Notes: generated from the letters alone by a model not told the origin. A stretch of DNA of 64,000 bases from Gammaproteobacteria bacterium (GCA_016209015.1 JACQWY010000006.1:1-64000), one strand, 5' to 3'; numbered from the stretch's first letter, positions 52,201 through 60,936 are shown. Made by a program: numbers and translations.

Positions 52201-53683
52201 TGTCGAAACGGCTGCGGACGTCCGTTGCGCCGAACCCGGTGCGCCTGAACGTGCCGGCGTTCGCGATGGCACCCTGGTTCGTGAAGCCGAGGGCACGCGC
52301 GGGCCCCGCTGCGCTGTCGTTGCCCTCGTCGTCGAACACCGCCCCGTTCGCGATCTCGAGCACGCCGGCGTTCGCTCCGGTGCCGAAGATCGCGATGACC
52401 GAGGGGAGGCCGGGCTGCTGCCGCCAGGTCGTCGCGCCGCGCAACTCGAGCCGGCGACCGGCCTGAACGTCGACCCGTGCCGCGTCGATCACCGCCGCAC
52501 CGAGCACCGTCGCGCTGCCGCCGGCATTCGCGCCGATCTCGCCCATCACGCCGCCGGTCCAGCTCAGGGCGCCGATGCTCACGACGCCGCTGCCGCTCAA
52601 GGTGCCATTGCTGAAATCGAGGGTGTCGAGCGTGGTGTCCGCGCGGAGGCGGACGATCGTCTGCGAAGCGCTGCCGGCGAGGCGCAGCGTCGTCAACTGC
52701 AGGGCGCTCGCACTGTCCAGGGTGCCAGTGCGCAAATTGACGACGCCCGCGCCGAGCACTCGCGTGGTCGCATCGAGTGCGAGCGTGCCGTTGACGCCGA
52801 ATAGCTCGAGCTCGCCGGCGTTGTCGATCGTAGCGCCGGTCAGGACATGCGAGACGCCGTTCACGCCGAACTGCAGGCGCGCGCCCGGCGCGACGACGAA
52901 GTGCCCGTCGCTCGCGCCGCCGCCGTTGAGCTCGAGCGCGCCGGCCACGACCTCGACCAGGCCGTGATTGTCGAACGCGGCGCGTACGTCGGTGACCGCT
53001 GCGCCGCTGCGCCGATAAGTGCCGGCGTTGTCGATCCGTCCGCTCGCATTGGCGAGGAACCCGAGCACGCGATGCGCGTTCGGATCCTGCTCGCCCGCGT
53101 CGTCGAAGCCCGCCCCGCTGCCGATGCTGAGCACGGCACCGCTGGCGGCGCTGCCGAACACCCGCAGTGAGGAACCCGCGCCCGTCCCCTGCGTCCACGT
53201 GGTGGGCCCGAACAATTCGAGCCGGCGCCCCGCCTGCAGCGTGAGTTGCGCGGCGGCAAGCGTCGTCGCGCCGGTCACGCGCGTGACGCCGCCGGCATTC
53301 GCGCCGGTTTCGCCGAGCGTGCCGCCTCGCCAGTCGAACAGATCGGCGGTGATCGTGCCGAGCCCGGCGAGCGTGGCCGATCCGCTCAGCACGAGCCGGC
53401 CCGCGGACGAGGCGGCGGCCGGACGCAGGATGCCGCCGGTCACGCTCAGCGTGCCGCTGCCGGAAAAGCTGTTCAGCGCGACCGTGCCGCTGCGGAACAC
53501 GGTATTGAAGCTCGCGAGCGAGGCATCGTCGGCGGCGGCCGGGCGCGCGGGCGACCATTTCGCGGCGAGGTCCCAGAACGAAGCGTCGGGGCCGTTCCAG
53601 TTCACCGTGACCGCGGCGGCCGGGGTGAACGACTGCCAGATCAGCAGGGCCGCGGCCCATCCCGGTAATCCCATTGCGCGCAT
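49211..53683 (-). CDS. Giant repeat surface protein with PEP-CTERM-type anchor (choice-of-anchor-D-like repeats)
   Basis: 1490 residues. A signal peptide (GLPGWAAALLIWQSFTPAAA) precedes a beta-helix-like N-terminal half with several GGTLGETGANAGG-type and FDNQGVIEVAGGTL-type turns. Then come five repeats of about 115 residues, each with an FGxxxVGD-like start, NTAxxDGYSERL, LAAGA, VDTGSAGxKxG and FxSDGxGTSGL. They resemble choice-of-anchor-D modules. The tail is VPLPAGVWLFGAALAGLVRRPRG. The start at ATG 53683 has GGGAGG seven bases upstream. It is probably an adhesin or matrix protein of the outer surface. Confidence 0.85.
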   Translation of the reverse strand: MRAMGLPGWAAALLIWQSFTPAAAVTVNWNGPDASFWDLAAKWSPARPAAADDASLASFNTVFRSGTVALNSFSGSGTLSVTGGILRPAAASSAGRLVLSGSATLAGLGTITADLFDWRGGTLGETGANAGGVTRVTGATTLAAAQLTLQAGRRLELFGPTTWTQGTGAGSSLRVFGSAASGAVLSIGSGAGFDDAGEQDPNAHRVLGFLANASGRIDNAGTYRRSGAAVTDVRAAFDNHGLVEVVAGALELNGGGASDGHFVVAPGARLQFGVNGVSHVLTGATIDNAGELELFGVNGTLALDATTRVLGAGVVNLRTGTLDSASALQLTTLRLAGSASQTIVRLRADTTLDTLDFSNGTLSGSGVVSIGALSWTGGVMGEIGANAGGSATVLGAAVIDAARVDVQAGRRLELRGATTWRQQPGLPSVIAIFGTGANAGVLEIANGAVFDDEGNDSAAGPARALGFTNQGAIANAGTFRRTGFGATDVRSRFDNQGVIEVAGGTLNFVSASSLQGTGTLRLGALGAADLSHGNSSVGTLEHAGAADSLNLGARTLSVVDDYLNAAFGSGNAFDRRAHVVTTGTGNRLLAAGDVNQAVSGDGVSDGATATPGLVIGNVHVGANTRSYTIENTGTSGPALRGAIQDAVNGGAIDDARLSGNGVSAGAWGPVAAGAGLVRDVVFTVDTAGVYAALSGQSVNILDNFDNTRSQVLGIGSAAGAAAFNFAEAAAIAPASPVRLANQRVGGTLRATLTIANAAPGGAFTEGLNARFGTPLGDALTNGGSLALLAGGASNGTALAVGVDTASAGAKQGVVTVDFVSDGTGTSGLGQTPLAAQTVAVRGDVFRLAAASAPAPIVLANRHVGDAASQRLALTNIAPDDGYSEGLDARFGTLTGDATVNGGAITALQAGATDASSLAVGVDTGSAGRKAGSVQLILASNGAGTSGLPVLGLAAQTVAVSGEVFRFAAPNTLAALEFGNLHVGDLAARGLGVTNTAAADGYSERLNAAFGAATDARIHTAGSLTRLAAGATDDSSLTVTLDTGSAGRVSGTVNVAFASDGAGTSGLGVTPLAAQDVAVTAGAGVYRYAGAAILDAQPIEFGAFRLGDAAGMRDLAIANTAANDDYSERLTARAGGASDGFAATGGVTLLAAGAVDVGGIRVGLETSVAGEKAGTAQVTFVSDGEGSSALGRTDLATQRIALRGRVYAPAVAELAIPAVDFGIAHVGDDVAARTVGVRNTATGALVDRLRGAVANVAPGFVAQGTLGADGLLAGDASDAFTLRLETTTAGVYSGAAEFVFASHDAELADRDLPAAAVQLHAQVNAYALPAFSLTGGDGTLLTTTAGLVLDFGTLTPGAVAGAVLRLANAAAGPADSLDADLAPAAAPFSLSGVERLTDLQAGDQRDFSVRFDGALGGNFEEVLHLTLSGHNASGYRAALVPLDLTLRARISAVPLPAGVWLFGAALAGLVRRPRGLASCRPRSSPPRSDTP

Positions 53684-53815
53684 GACCGCCCTCCCGCTCG
53701 CGTTCGGCAGCCTCACCGCACGTCGCGCCGGACGACCGCCGGTGCGGTTCGTCGTCGCCAAGGTGACGCTGTCGGTGCAAACTAGAACGCCAGCAGGGAC
53801 GGGACCATCGAACAG

Positions 53816-55645
53816 ATGTCGTACGACATTCGGCGCAGATCGTTGCCGCTCCTGCCGGCGGCGGCAGCGCCCCATGACACGCAGCGCGCCTCGGCAGACG
53901 GGCAGGACGCCGAGGACTACGCGACCACCGAAGCGATGCGCGTGTTTCTCGACTCGCTGCCGGGCGGACTCGGCTCGGGGCTGTTCGGCGTGGCGGTCAT
54001 GGGCTTCATCCTGCACCGCGTCGGCGTGCGCGAGGGCCTCGCGGGCTGGGTCGCGATCCAGGCCGCCCTGCTGACGCTCGCCGCCTGGCCCTACCTCCGC
54101 TACCGCGCCGGCGGCGATGCTCCGGAGAACGTGCGTCGCTGGGGGCGGCGCTTCGTGTGGATCGCCGGAGTCACTGCGCTCGGTTGGGGCGCGGCCGGTT
54201 TTCGATTCCTGCCCGGCACACCGTCCGCTGAATTGATCACCATCCTCGGGGTGTCGACGATCGTGATCGGCAGCATCGGCCACATGGCAGGCCACCTGCC
54301 GGTGTATTTCGCGTTCTTGATCGGGGCGGAGCTGCCGCTCGCGACCGCCCTGCTGCGCATCGGCGACGACGCGCATACCGCCATCGCGATCGGGCTCGGG
54401 GGCTTGATGATCGGATTACCGGCGTTCGCGCTCCAGGCCAACCGCTCGCTCAGGCAATCGTTCCTGCTCGCCCATCGCAACCGCGCGCTCGCCCACGCCC
54501 TCGAACAACGCAGCCGCGATGCGGAGCAGGCGAACCTCGCGAAGTCGCGCTTCCTGGCTGCGGCGAGCCATGACCTGCGCCAGCCGGTGCATGCGCTCGG
54601 CCTGCTGCTCGACGTGCTGCGCGGGCAGGAGCTGAATCCGGCGCAGGCCGCGACCGTCGAACAACTCGCGCGCTCCACCGCGGCACTCGATGGGCTCTTC
54701 GATGGCCTGCTCGACATCTCGAGGCTCGATGCGGGCGCGGTGGCGGTCGAGTGGTCGGCGATCCCGCTCGCGCCGCTCCTCGCCTCGCTGGTCGGCGAGT
54801 TCGCACCCGAGGCGCGCGCCAGGGAGCTCGCTTTGAGGCTGCGGGCGCAGCCGCTGACGGTGCGCAGCGATGCGTTGCTGCTCGGACGCATCCTGCGCAA
54901 TCTGCTCGCCAACGCGCTGCGCTACACGCCGCGCGGTGGCGTGCTCGTCGCCTGCCGGCGGCGCGGCGAACGTGTCGCCGTCGAAATCCGGGATACCGGC
55001 ATCGGTATCGCGCCATCCGAGCAGGAAGCGGTGTTCGACGAGTTCTACCAGTGCGGCAATCGCGAGCGCGATCGCTCGCTCGGCCTCGGCCTCGGTCTCG
55101 CCATCGTGCGCCGGCTCGCGCGGCTGCTCGACATCCCGCTCGAACTGCATTCGCGCCCCGGCCGCGGGACGCGGTTCCGCCTGATACTGCCGGAGGCCGC
55201 TGCGTCCGCCCCGGTCCAGGCGCCGCGCGTGGACGCCCCGGGCGGCACGCAGCTCGCGCAGCGCTTCGTGGTGGTCGTCGACGACGATGCGATGGTGCGC
55301 GTCGCGACCGAGCGGCTGTTCGCGGGCTGGGGCTGTACGACCGCCGGCTGCGGCGATCTCGCCGGCCTGCAGGCGGCGAGCGCGAACTGGTCGCGCAGAC
55401 CGGACCTGATCGTCACGGATCTGCGGCTGCCAGGGGACGCCGATGGCGTGGCGGTAATCGAGTGGTTGCGCGAGGAATTCAACGCTCCCGTGCCGGCCCT
55501 GATCATGACCGGCGACGTCGTCGTGCCGGCCGCGACGGCGGACGACGATCGGGTGGTACTCCACAAGCCGGTCACGCCGGACACACTGCGCAGCGCGGTG
55601 CTCGGCCTGCTCGCCGCCTCGGCAACGGAGAGGCGCCCGTGCTGA
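53816..55645 (+). CDS. Hybrid sensor histidine kinase
   Basis: 609 residues. The N-terminal part holds about six to seven hydrophobic helices (FLDSLPGGLGSGLFGVAVMGF, LITILGVSTIVIGSIGHMAG), then a HisKA domain with His252 in AASHDLRQPVHALGL. An ATPase domain (ILRNLLANALRYTPRGG, RDTGIGI, LGLGLGLAIVRR) and a C-terminal receiver with Asp535 in VTDLRLPGD follow. It senses a signal in the membrane and relays phosphate, most likely to the LuxR regulator whose gene overlaps by seven bases. It diverges 132 bp from the giant surface-protein gene, a plausible target. Confidence 0.93.
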   Translation: MSYDIRRRSLPLLPAAAAPHDTQRASADGQDAEDYATTEAMRVFLDSLPGGLGSGLFGVAVMGFILHRVGVREGLAGWVAIQAALLTLAAWPYLRYRAGGDAPENVRRWGRRFVWIAGVTALGWGAAGFRFLPGTPSAELITILGVSTIVIGSIGHMAGHLPVYFAFLIGAELPLATALLRIGDDAHTAIAIGLGGLMIGLPAFALQANRSLRQSFLLAHRNRALAHALEQRSRDAEQANLAKSRFLAAASHDLRQPVHALGLLLDVLRGQELNPAQAATVEQLARSTAALDGLFDGLLDISRLDAGAVAVEWSAIPLAPLLASLVGEFAPEARARELALRLRAQPLTVRSDALLLGRILRNLLANALRYTPRGGVLVACRRRGERVAVEIRDTGIGIAPSEQEAVFDEFYQCGNRERDRSLGLGLGLAIVRRLARLLDIPLELHSRPGRGTRFRLILPEAAASAPVQAPRVDAPGGTQLAQRFVVVVDDDAMVRVATERLFAGWGCTTAGCGDLAGLQAASANWSRRPDLIVTDLRLPGDADGVAVIEWLREEFNAPVPALIMTGDVVVPAATADDDRVVLHKPVTPDTLRSAVLGLLAASATERRPC

Positions 55646-56259
55646 TCCTCGTCATCGACGATCACCCGCTGTATCGCGATGCGCTGACGCGCCTGCTGCC
55701 GCAGATCTTCGAGGGCGCACGCGTGCTCTCCGCCGGCGACTGGGCCAGCGCCGCGCGGCTGCTCGAGGCCGAGCGCGATGTCGCTCTCGCGCTGCTCGAT
55801 CTCGAAATGCCCGGGACACACGGTCGCGGCGCGCTGACGGCCTTGCGCGCCGACCATCCGGAGATCAAGGTCGTGATCGTCTCGGCCTCGGAAGACGCGG
55901 CCGAAGCGCGCCGCTGCCTGGCGGAAGGTGCGCAGGGCTTCATTCCGAAGTCGGCGCGCACGGAAGTGCTCGCAGCCGCCTTGCGCCTGGTGTGCGAAGG
56001 CGGCGTCTATGTCCCGCCGCTGCTGTTGGAGCCGCCGCCCGCGGGCCCGGCGTGCGACGAGGCGCTCACCGCACGCGAGCTGCAGATCCTCGCCTTGCTG
56101 TGCGACGGCCTGTCGAACAAGGCGATCGCGCGCCGGCTGCAGATTGCCGAGCCGACCGTGCGCGCTCACCTCTCGGCGGTGTTCCGCGCCCTCGGCGTCG
56201 TCAACCGCACCCAGGCCGCGCGCGTCGCGCGCATGCGCGGTCTGGTGAACGAGGAATGA
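55639..56259 (+). CDS. LuxR/NarL-type response regulator
   Basis: 206 residues: a receiver domain (1-120) with phospho-acceptor Asp54 in ALLDLEMPGTHG and lysine in GFIPKSA, then a LuxR-type helix-turn-helix (LTARELQILALLCDGLSNKAIARRLQIAEPTVRAHLSAVFRALG). GTG 55639 overlaps the kinase stop by seven bases with GGAG upstream. It is the cognate output of the hybrid kinase. Its targets are unknown; the divergent PEP-CTERM genes are candidates. Confidence 0.93.
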   Translation: MLILVIDDHPLYRDALTRLLPQIFEGARVLSAGDWASAARLLEAERDVALALLDLEMPGTHGRGALTALRADHPEIKVVIVSASEDAAEARRCLAEGAQGFIPKSARTEVLAAALRLVCEGGVYVPPLLLEPPPAGPACDEALTARELQILALLCDGLSNKAIARRLQIAEPTVRAHLSAVFRALGVVNRTQAARVARMRGLVNEE

Positions 56260-56269
56260 GCCCGTCCGG

Positions 56270-57472
56270 TCAGGCGGAGTGCAACCCGAACACCGACACG
56301 CTCGCCACGTTGCGGAACGGATGGCCGCCGAGGTTGTGAGTGAGGCCGGTCGTCGGGGACTTCAACTGCCGGGGCCCGGCGCGGCCGAGCAGTTGCAGGT
56401 ACATTTCGTACGCCATGCGCAGGCCGCTCGCGCCGATGGGATGGCCGAAGCACTTCAGCCCGCCGTCGACCTGGCAGGGCACGGCGCCGTCGCGATCGTA
56501 GACGCCGTCGAGCACGTCCTTGATCGCCCCGCCCTCGGGCGAGATGCCGAGGTCCTCCATCACCACGAGCTCGGTGACGGAGAAGCAGTCGTGCACTTCC
56601 ATCATGTCGATCTCGCGGCGCGGATCGGTGATGCCCGCTTCCTTGTAGGCGCGCTGCGCGGCGACGCGCGTGGTGTGCAGATAGCTGCCGTCCCAGCCCG
56701 TGTTCGACATCTCGAAGCCGTTGCTCGGCGCGAGCTGCATGGCCTTCACGGTCACGAGATCCTTCAAGCCCATCTCCTTCGCCTTCTCGACGCTGGTGAC
56801 GATCGCACAGGCCGCGCCGTCGCTCACGCCGCAGCAATCGAGGAGTCCGAGCGGATAGGCGACCATCGCGGCCTTGAGCGCGTCGTCTTCCGTGATCTCC
56901 TTGCGCAGATGCGCGCGCGGATTCAGCACGCCGTTCGCGTGGCTCTTCACCGAGATGTGCGCCATCGCGCGCTTCAAGTCCTGCATGGGCAGCTTGTGCT
57001 TCGCGGCGTAGGCGCTCGCGAGCTGCGCGAACGCGCCGGGCGCGGTCGCGTTCGGCAGCCACAGATCGTCGAACGTGCCCTTCGTGCGCTCGGGCAGCCC
57101 GCCGTAGCCCGTGTCTTTCAGCTTCTCCACACCGACCGCGAGCGCGATGTCGCAGGCGCCGGCGGCGACTGCGTAGACCGCGCCGCGCAATGCTTCGGTG
57201 CCCGTCGCGCACATGTTCTCGACGCGCGTCACCGGGATGTTCGGCAGGCGCAGCGTGAGCGCGAGCGGCAGCGCGGATTTGCCGGCGCTCTGTTCCTGGT
57301 AGAACAGCCCGAGCCAGGCCATCTCGATGTCGTTCTGCGCGATCTTCGCGTCGGCGAGCGCTTCCTGGAACGCTTCGAGGATCAGCTCCTCCGGCCCGCA
57401 GTCCCAGCGTTCGCCGAAGCGGCTGCAGCCCATGCCGATGATCGCCACCTTGTCGCGGATGCCCTTAGCCAT
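56270..57472 (-). CDS. Thiolase-family acetyl-CoA acetyltransferase
   Basis: 400 residues of the SCP2/archaeal-type thiolase branch. The nucleophile is Cys88 in VENMCATGTEALRGA, with the histidine of HDCFSVTELV and the block KCFGHPIGASGLRM near the C-terminus. The start overlaps the stop of the HMG-CoA-synthase-like/DUF35 gene by eight bases. Such thiolases form complexes with DUF35 proteins that pass the acyl-CoA between sites. The natural reaction is uncertain: thiolytic cleavage or Claisen condensation of a short acyl-CoA. Confidence 0.9.
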   Translation of the reverse strand: MAKGIRDKVAIIGMGCSRFGERWDCGPEELILEAFQEALADAKIAQNDIEMAWLGLFYQEQSAGKSALPLALTLRLPNIPVTRVENMCATGTEALRGAVYAVAAGACDIALAVGVEKLKDTGYGGLPERTKGTFDDLWLPNATAPGAFAQLASAYAAKHKLPMQDLKRAMAHISVKSHANGVLNPRAHLRKEITEDDALKAAMVAYPLGLLDCCGVSDGAACAIVTSVEKAKEMGLKDLVTVKAMQLAPSNGFEMSNTGWDGSYLHTTRVAAQRAYKEAGITDPRREIDMMEVHDCFSVTELVVMEDLGISPEGGAIKDVLDGVYDRDGAVPCQVDGGLKCFGHPIGASGLRMAYEMYLQLLGRAGPRQLKSPTTGLTHNLGGHPFRNVASVSVFGLHSA

Positions 57473-58922
57473 TGGAGTGCTCCTTTGCTGCCGCGCCCAT
57501 CACGGGGGCGGGTTTCCAGAAATATCTACGAAAGCCGCGGCGGGTGTCAAAATCCTTGATCCGGAACACCATGCGCACCGGACTGCCGACCTGCACCTGG
57601 CCGGGTGCGAAATCCGTGAACTCGAGCATGATGTTCGCGCCGCCCTCGTATTCGACGTTGCCGTAGATGTAGGGCGGCAACGGCGTGTAGGCGAGCCAAT
57701 CCTCGGTGTAGGACTTCACGCGCCCGGTGAGACCGGACATCGTCTCCGGTTCGAGCGACTTCGTCGCCCCGCATTGCACGCAGACGAGCCCCGCAGGGAA
57801 CTGCAGCGTATTGCAGGCCGTGCAGCGGCCGCCCACCATGCCCGTGATGTCGCGACGCTTGCGGTAGAACGCGGACTGCGCGGTACGGTTGTCGCGCTCG
57901 GCGCGCAGACCGAAATCGAGCTGCAGTTGATCGCGCAGCGACAGGAACATCGTGTAGTTCGCGAAAGGGCGGCGTTGTGCGAGATAACGCTCCGGGCCGC
58001 GGCCGTCCTGCAGGGCTTTCAGCCGCGGCGTGGTCTCGACGACGATCGCGTCCGCGCCCTGGCCGAAGCCGACGACGAGGATCTTCTCGCCCGGCACGGC
58101 GCTCGCGAGCGCCTGGGTCAGCATCAGCAGCGGATGCGCGGCACCGCAATCGCCGCAGTTCGCGGTGAGCGGCTCGAGGAAGAGGCCGGCATCGGCCTTC
58201 AGCGCTTTCGCAAGACCTTTCGCGATGCTCGTCGAGGCCGGCAGCACGATGCGGTGGATTTCGCCGATGTCGAGGCCGGCCTGGGCGAGCGCCTGCTTCA
58301 CCGCCGCCGGCACGATCTTCATGTAGCCCTCTTCGCGCACCCAGCGCTCCTCGAGCGCGTAATCGAAATCGCCGTCGGCGGCGCGGTATTGATCGACCAT
58401 GTCGCGATGGACCGAGGCCGCGGCGCGGATGACGGCGATCGGCTCGCCGCTGCCGACGAGCAACGCCGCGGCGCCATGGCCGTATTGCATCTCCTGCACC
58501 GAGCCCGGCTTCGTATCGCGGCAGTCCGCGGCGAGCAGCAGCGTCGTCGGGCCCGGGGTGCGGCCGAGGCGCGCGAGCGCGCTGGTCGCGGCGCGGCGGC
58601 TGCCCCCGAGATCCTCGTTGTCGATTTCCTCGGGCAGTTGCAGCGCATCGGCGACGACGCCGCTGTTGCTGCGGTCGGCGAACGGGAACGTCGTCGAGGC
58701 GAGCTGGAGATGGGCGATGGCGGTGTCGACCCCGGCGAGACAATCGCGCGCGGCCTCGACGGCGAGTGTGATGCTGTCCTCGTCCCAGTTCGCGACCGAG
58801 CGCTCGCCCTTCGCGAGGCCCTTGACGTTCGGGACCGCCCAGCCCACTGCCTCCGCGATCGCCGAACGCGCGAGCCGCAGCGGCGGCACATAGGCGCCGA
58901 AAGAAAGAATGCCGTAGTTCAT
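57465..58922 (-). CDS. HMG-CoA-synthase-like protein fused to DUF35 zinc ribbon/OB domain
   Basis: 485 residues. Residues 1 to about 340 have the thiolase-superfamily HMG-CoA-synthase fold (YGILSFGAYVPPLRLARSAIAEA, GHGAAALLVGSG, GNCGD-like TANCGDCGAAHPLLML). At the usual nucleophile position the text reads DLGGSRRAATSAL, so the catalytic cysteine seems to be missing. Residues 370-485 are a DUF35 unit with a zinc ribbon (GGRCTACNTLQFP, CVQCGA) and an OB fold. It overlaps the thiolase gene. The set mirrors the archaeal thiolase-DUF35-HMGCS complex, but fused. The substrate is unknown. Confidence 0.85.
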   Translation of the reverse strand: MNYGILSFGAYVPPLRLARSAIAEAVGWAVPNVKGLAKGERSVANWDEDSITLAVEAARDCLAGVDTAIAHLQLASTTFPFADRSNSGVVADALQLPEEIDNEDLGGSRRAATSALARLGRTPGPTTLLLAADCRDTKPGSVQEMQYGHGAAALLVGSGEPIAVIRAAASVHRDMVDQYRAADGDFDYALEERWVREEGYMKIVPAAVKQALAQAGLDIGEIHRIVLPASTSIAKGLAKALKADAGLFLEPLTANCGDCGAAHPLLMLTQALASAVPGEKILVVGFGQGADAIVVETTPRLKALQDGRGPERYLAQRRPFANYTMFLSLRDQLQLDFGLRAERDNRTAQSAFYRKRRDITGMVGGRCTACNTLQFPAGLVCVQCGATKSLEPETMSGLTGRVKSYTEDWLAYTPLPPYIYGNVEYEGGANIMLEFTDFAPGQVQVGSPVRMVFRIKDFDTRRGFRRYFWKPAPVMGAAAKEHSNG

Positions 58923-59239
58923 GGTGTGTGATCTCTCGTTGGCACGGACGCGGGGATGCCGGTATGGAGGGACGCCGCTGGCCCCCCGCTCACGCGGCGC
59001 GAGCGGCGATTATAGCCGACGGTATTCGCACGGCACGCCGCACGCGCGTCGGCGCGGTTCTGAACAAAGCACGAAGCGTTCGTTCGCCTTGATCCCCGTC
59101 AGGATTACAGTCGCCGGGGACGGGGATCGTCGAAGCCGGACCGGCCAATGTCATGCGGATGTCACTGAAGCGCCTGCGGTCCGCGACGCCAAGTTGCCGC
59201 CGTCAAAGGATTACTGCCGCCCGCGGCGCCGACATCGAA
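58923..59239. other. Intergenic region upstream of the porin, no gene seen
   Basis: The gap between the HMGCS-like gene and the porin (58923-59346) is more than 400 bp. The part listed here shows no repeat, palindrome or small gene that I can support; the regulatory sequence lies at its right end. Confidence 0.5.
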
Positions 59240-59273
59240 TAGTCATCGTTTTGTCACGTTCGGTCCCTACTCT
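59240..59273 (+). promoter_or_regulatory. Pho box and -10 of the phosphate porin
   Basis: Two GTCA-type repeats exactly 11 bases apart (GTCAT at 59242, TGTCAC at 59252) match the PhoB consensus CTGTCAT-N4-CTGTCA-like spacing. A TACTCT -10 begins ten bases after the box (59268), the distance used by PhoB-activated promoters that lack a -35. Confidence 0.65.
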
Positions 59274-59346
59274 GCGCCGGACAGTGCACTCGCCGCGCGG
59301 TGCCGCGCCGAACGCCACGACCAACCACAACCGGGGGAACCTGAAA

Positions 59347-60879
59347 TTGGCCACGAAACTCAATCCCACGCTGCGCCGCGCGGTTTGCGCCGCCCTCCTC
59401 GCCACGCTCGCCACGCCGGCATTCGCGAACAACGAGGCGATGCTCGAGCTGCTGAAGGTCCTGCGCGACCAGGGTACGATCAAGCAGGACGCCTATGAAA
59501 TGCTCCGCAACGCCGCGCTCGCCGACGAGGAGCACCGGGTCGCGGATACCGAGAAAGCCGTGACGACCCAGGTCACCCAGACGCTCAAGACCGCGAAGCC
59601 GGCGGAAGCGAAACCGGATCCGAACGACGTCAAGGTGACGCTGAACGACGGCCTCAAATTCAAGACGGCGGACGGCAATTTCTCGGCGCAGGTCGGGACC
59701 TTCCTGCAATTCGACTCGGCGCTGTACGGCAACGATCCGCGATCGAAATTCGGTAACGGCACGGAGCTCCGGCGCGGCCGCATCAGCGTGCTGGGCACGG
59801 TCTACCAGGACTGGGATTACAAGTTCGAAGCCGATTTCGCCGGCACCACCGGCGGCGGCTCGGCGAACACGCTGAAGGTCACTGATGCGTTCGTGCGCTA
59901 CAAGGGCATCGCGCCGCTCAATTTCACGTTCGGGAATTTCAAGCCGCCGTACAGCCTCGAAGCGATGACGAGCGACACGAACACGACGTTCACGGAGCGT
60001 GCGCTGCCGTTTTCCCTCATCAACGACCGCCTGCTCGGCGCCCAGATCGGCGCGAACGGTTCGAACTGGACGGCGGCCGCGGGCGTCTTCGGCGCGCCGG
60101 TGACGACGCAGAACACGGCGAACGAAGGTTTGACGGGCGCTGCCCGCGTGACTTTCGATCCCATCCTCCAGAAAGATCGCCTCGTGCACCTCGGCGCCTC
60201 GGGCCAGATCCGCGAGCCCGATCACACCACGACCGGCCTCGACACCGTGCGCTTCAGCGCCAAGCCCGAGTCGAACATCATCGCGGACGCGCTGACCGCC
60301 TGCTCGACGGTCAGCGTCGCGAACGCGACCGCAGCGTGCCGTGCCGTCAACTTCGGCGGCCGCACCGGCTTCGGCCGCAGCAGCGGCCGGCTCGTCGACA
60401 CCGGCAGCATCGGTGGCAACGTGAACTACTGGACGCATGGCAACGTCGAGGCGGCCGGGATCTACGGCCCGTTCTCGCTGCAGGGCGAATATGTCTACAC
60501 CGATGTCGACCGCGACGCGGGCGACGACCTCGGCTTCGAGTCGTACTACGTCCAGGCGAGCCTGTTCCTGACGGACGACGTCCGCGCCTACAAGGGCGAC
60601 AAGGGCTATTTCGATCCGGTCCAGCCGAAGACCCCGTTCAAATTCCACGGCCCGGGCTGGGGCGCCTGGGAAGTCGCCGCACGCTTCAGCGCGCTCGACC
60701 TGAACGACCAGGAGGTCCACGGCGGCCGCCTCGAGGATTTCACCGCCGGCCTGAATTGGTACGCGAACCGCTTCGTGCGCTTCTCGGCGAACTACGTGAC
60801 GGTCGTCGGCCTCGACGAAGGCGCCCACGACAACGAGGATCTCGACGCCCTCCAGTTCCGCGCCCAGGTCCAGTACTAG
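59347..60879 (+). CDS. Phosphate-selective porin (OprO/OprP family)
   Basis: 510 residues. A signal peptide (RRAVCAALLATLATPAFA) is followed by a short helical, coiled segment (NEAMLELLKVLRDQGTIKQDAYEMLR) and a beta-barrel with many aromatic strand ends up to the final FRAQVQY, which ends in an aromatic residue as outer-membrane proteins do. The family forms trimeric anion or phosphate channels. The start is TTG 59347, the only suitable codon before the signal peptide, with GGGGAA upstream. A Pho box lies about 90 bases before it, supporting a role in phosphate starvation. Confidence 0.9.
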   Translation: MATKLNPTLRRAVCAALLATLATPAFANNEAMLELLKVLRDQGTIKQDAYEMLRNAALADEEHRVADTEKAVTTQVTQTLKTAKPAEAKPDPNDVKVTLNDGLKFKTADGNFSAQVGTFLQFDSALYGNDPRSKFGNGTELRRGRISVLGTVYQDWDYKFEADFAGTTGGGSANTLKVTDAFVRYKGIAPLNFTFGNFKPPYSLEAMTSDTNTTFTERALPFSLINDRLLGAQIGANGSNWTAAAGVFGAPVTTQNTANEGLTGAARVTFDPILQKDRLVHLGASGQIREPDHTTTGLDTVRFSAKPESNIIADALTACSTVSVANATAACRAVNFGGRTGFGRSSGRLVDTGSIGGNVNYWTHGNVEAAGIYGPFSLQGEYVYTDVDRDAGDDLGFESYYVQASLFLTDDVRAYKGDKGYFDPVQPKTPFKFHGPGWGAWEVAARFSALDLNDQEVHGGRLEDFTAGLNWYANRFVRFSANYVTVVGLDEGAHDNEDLDALQFRAQVQY

Positions 60880-60936
60880 TTACCCACAGGGGTCGGAGGG
60901 ACTTTTCAAAACTCCCTCCGACCCCGGTGCATAACT
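60879..60936. repeat. Long hairpin repeat family 2, copy 3 (short loop)
   Basis: Starts on the last base of the porin stop codon. Arms GGGGTCGGAGGGA / TCCCTCCGACCCC with loop CTTTTCAAAAC; the outer TTACCCAC/GTGCATAA ends have drifted. A transcriptional terminator role is likely. Confidence 0.88.

Noticed and set aside
49397-52804. A plus-strand open frame of over 1100 codons opposite the giant surface-protein gene
   Set aside because: It is rich in Arg, Ala and Glu with no domain, and it lies exactly opposite a gene with signal peptide, repeats and sorting tail. High GC content keeps the reverse frame free of stops.
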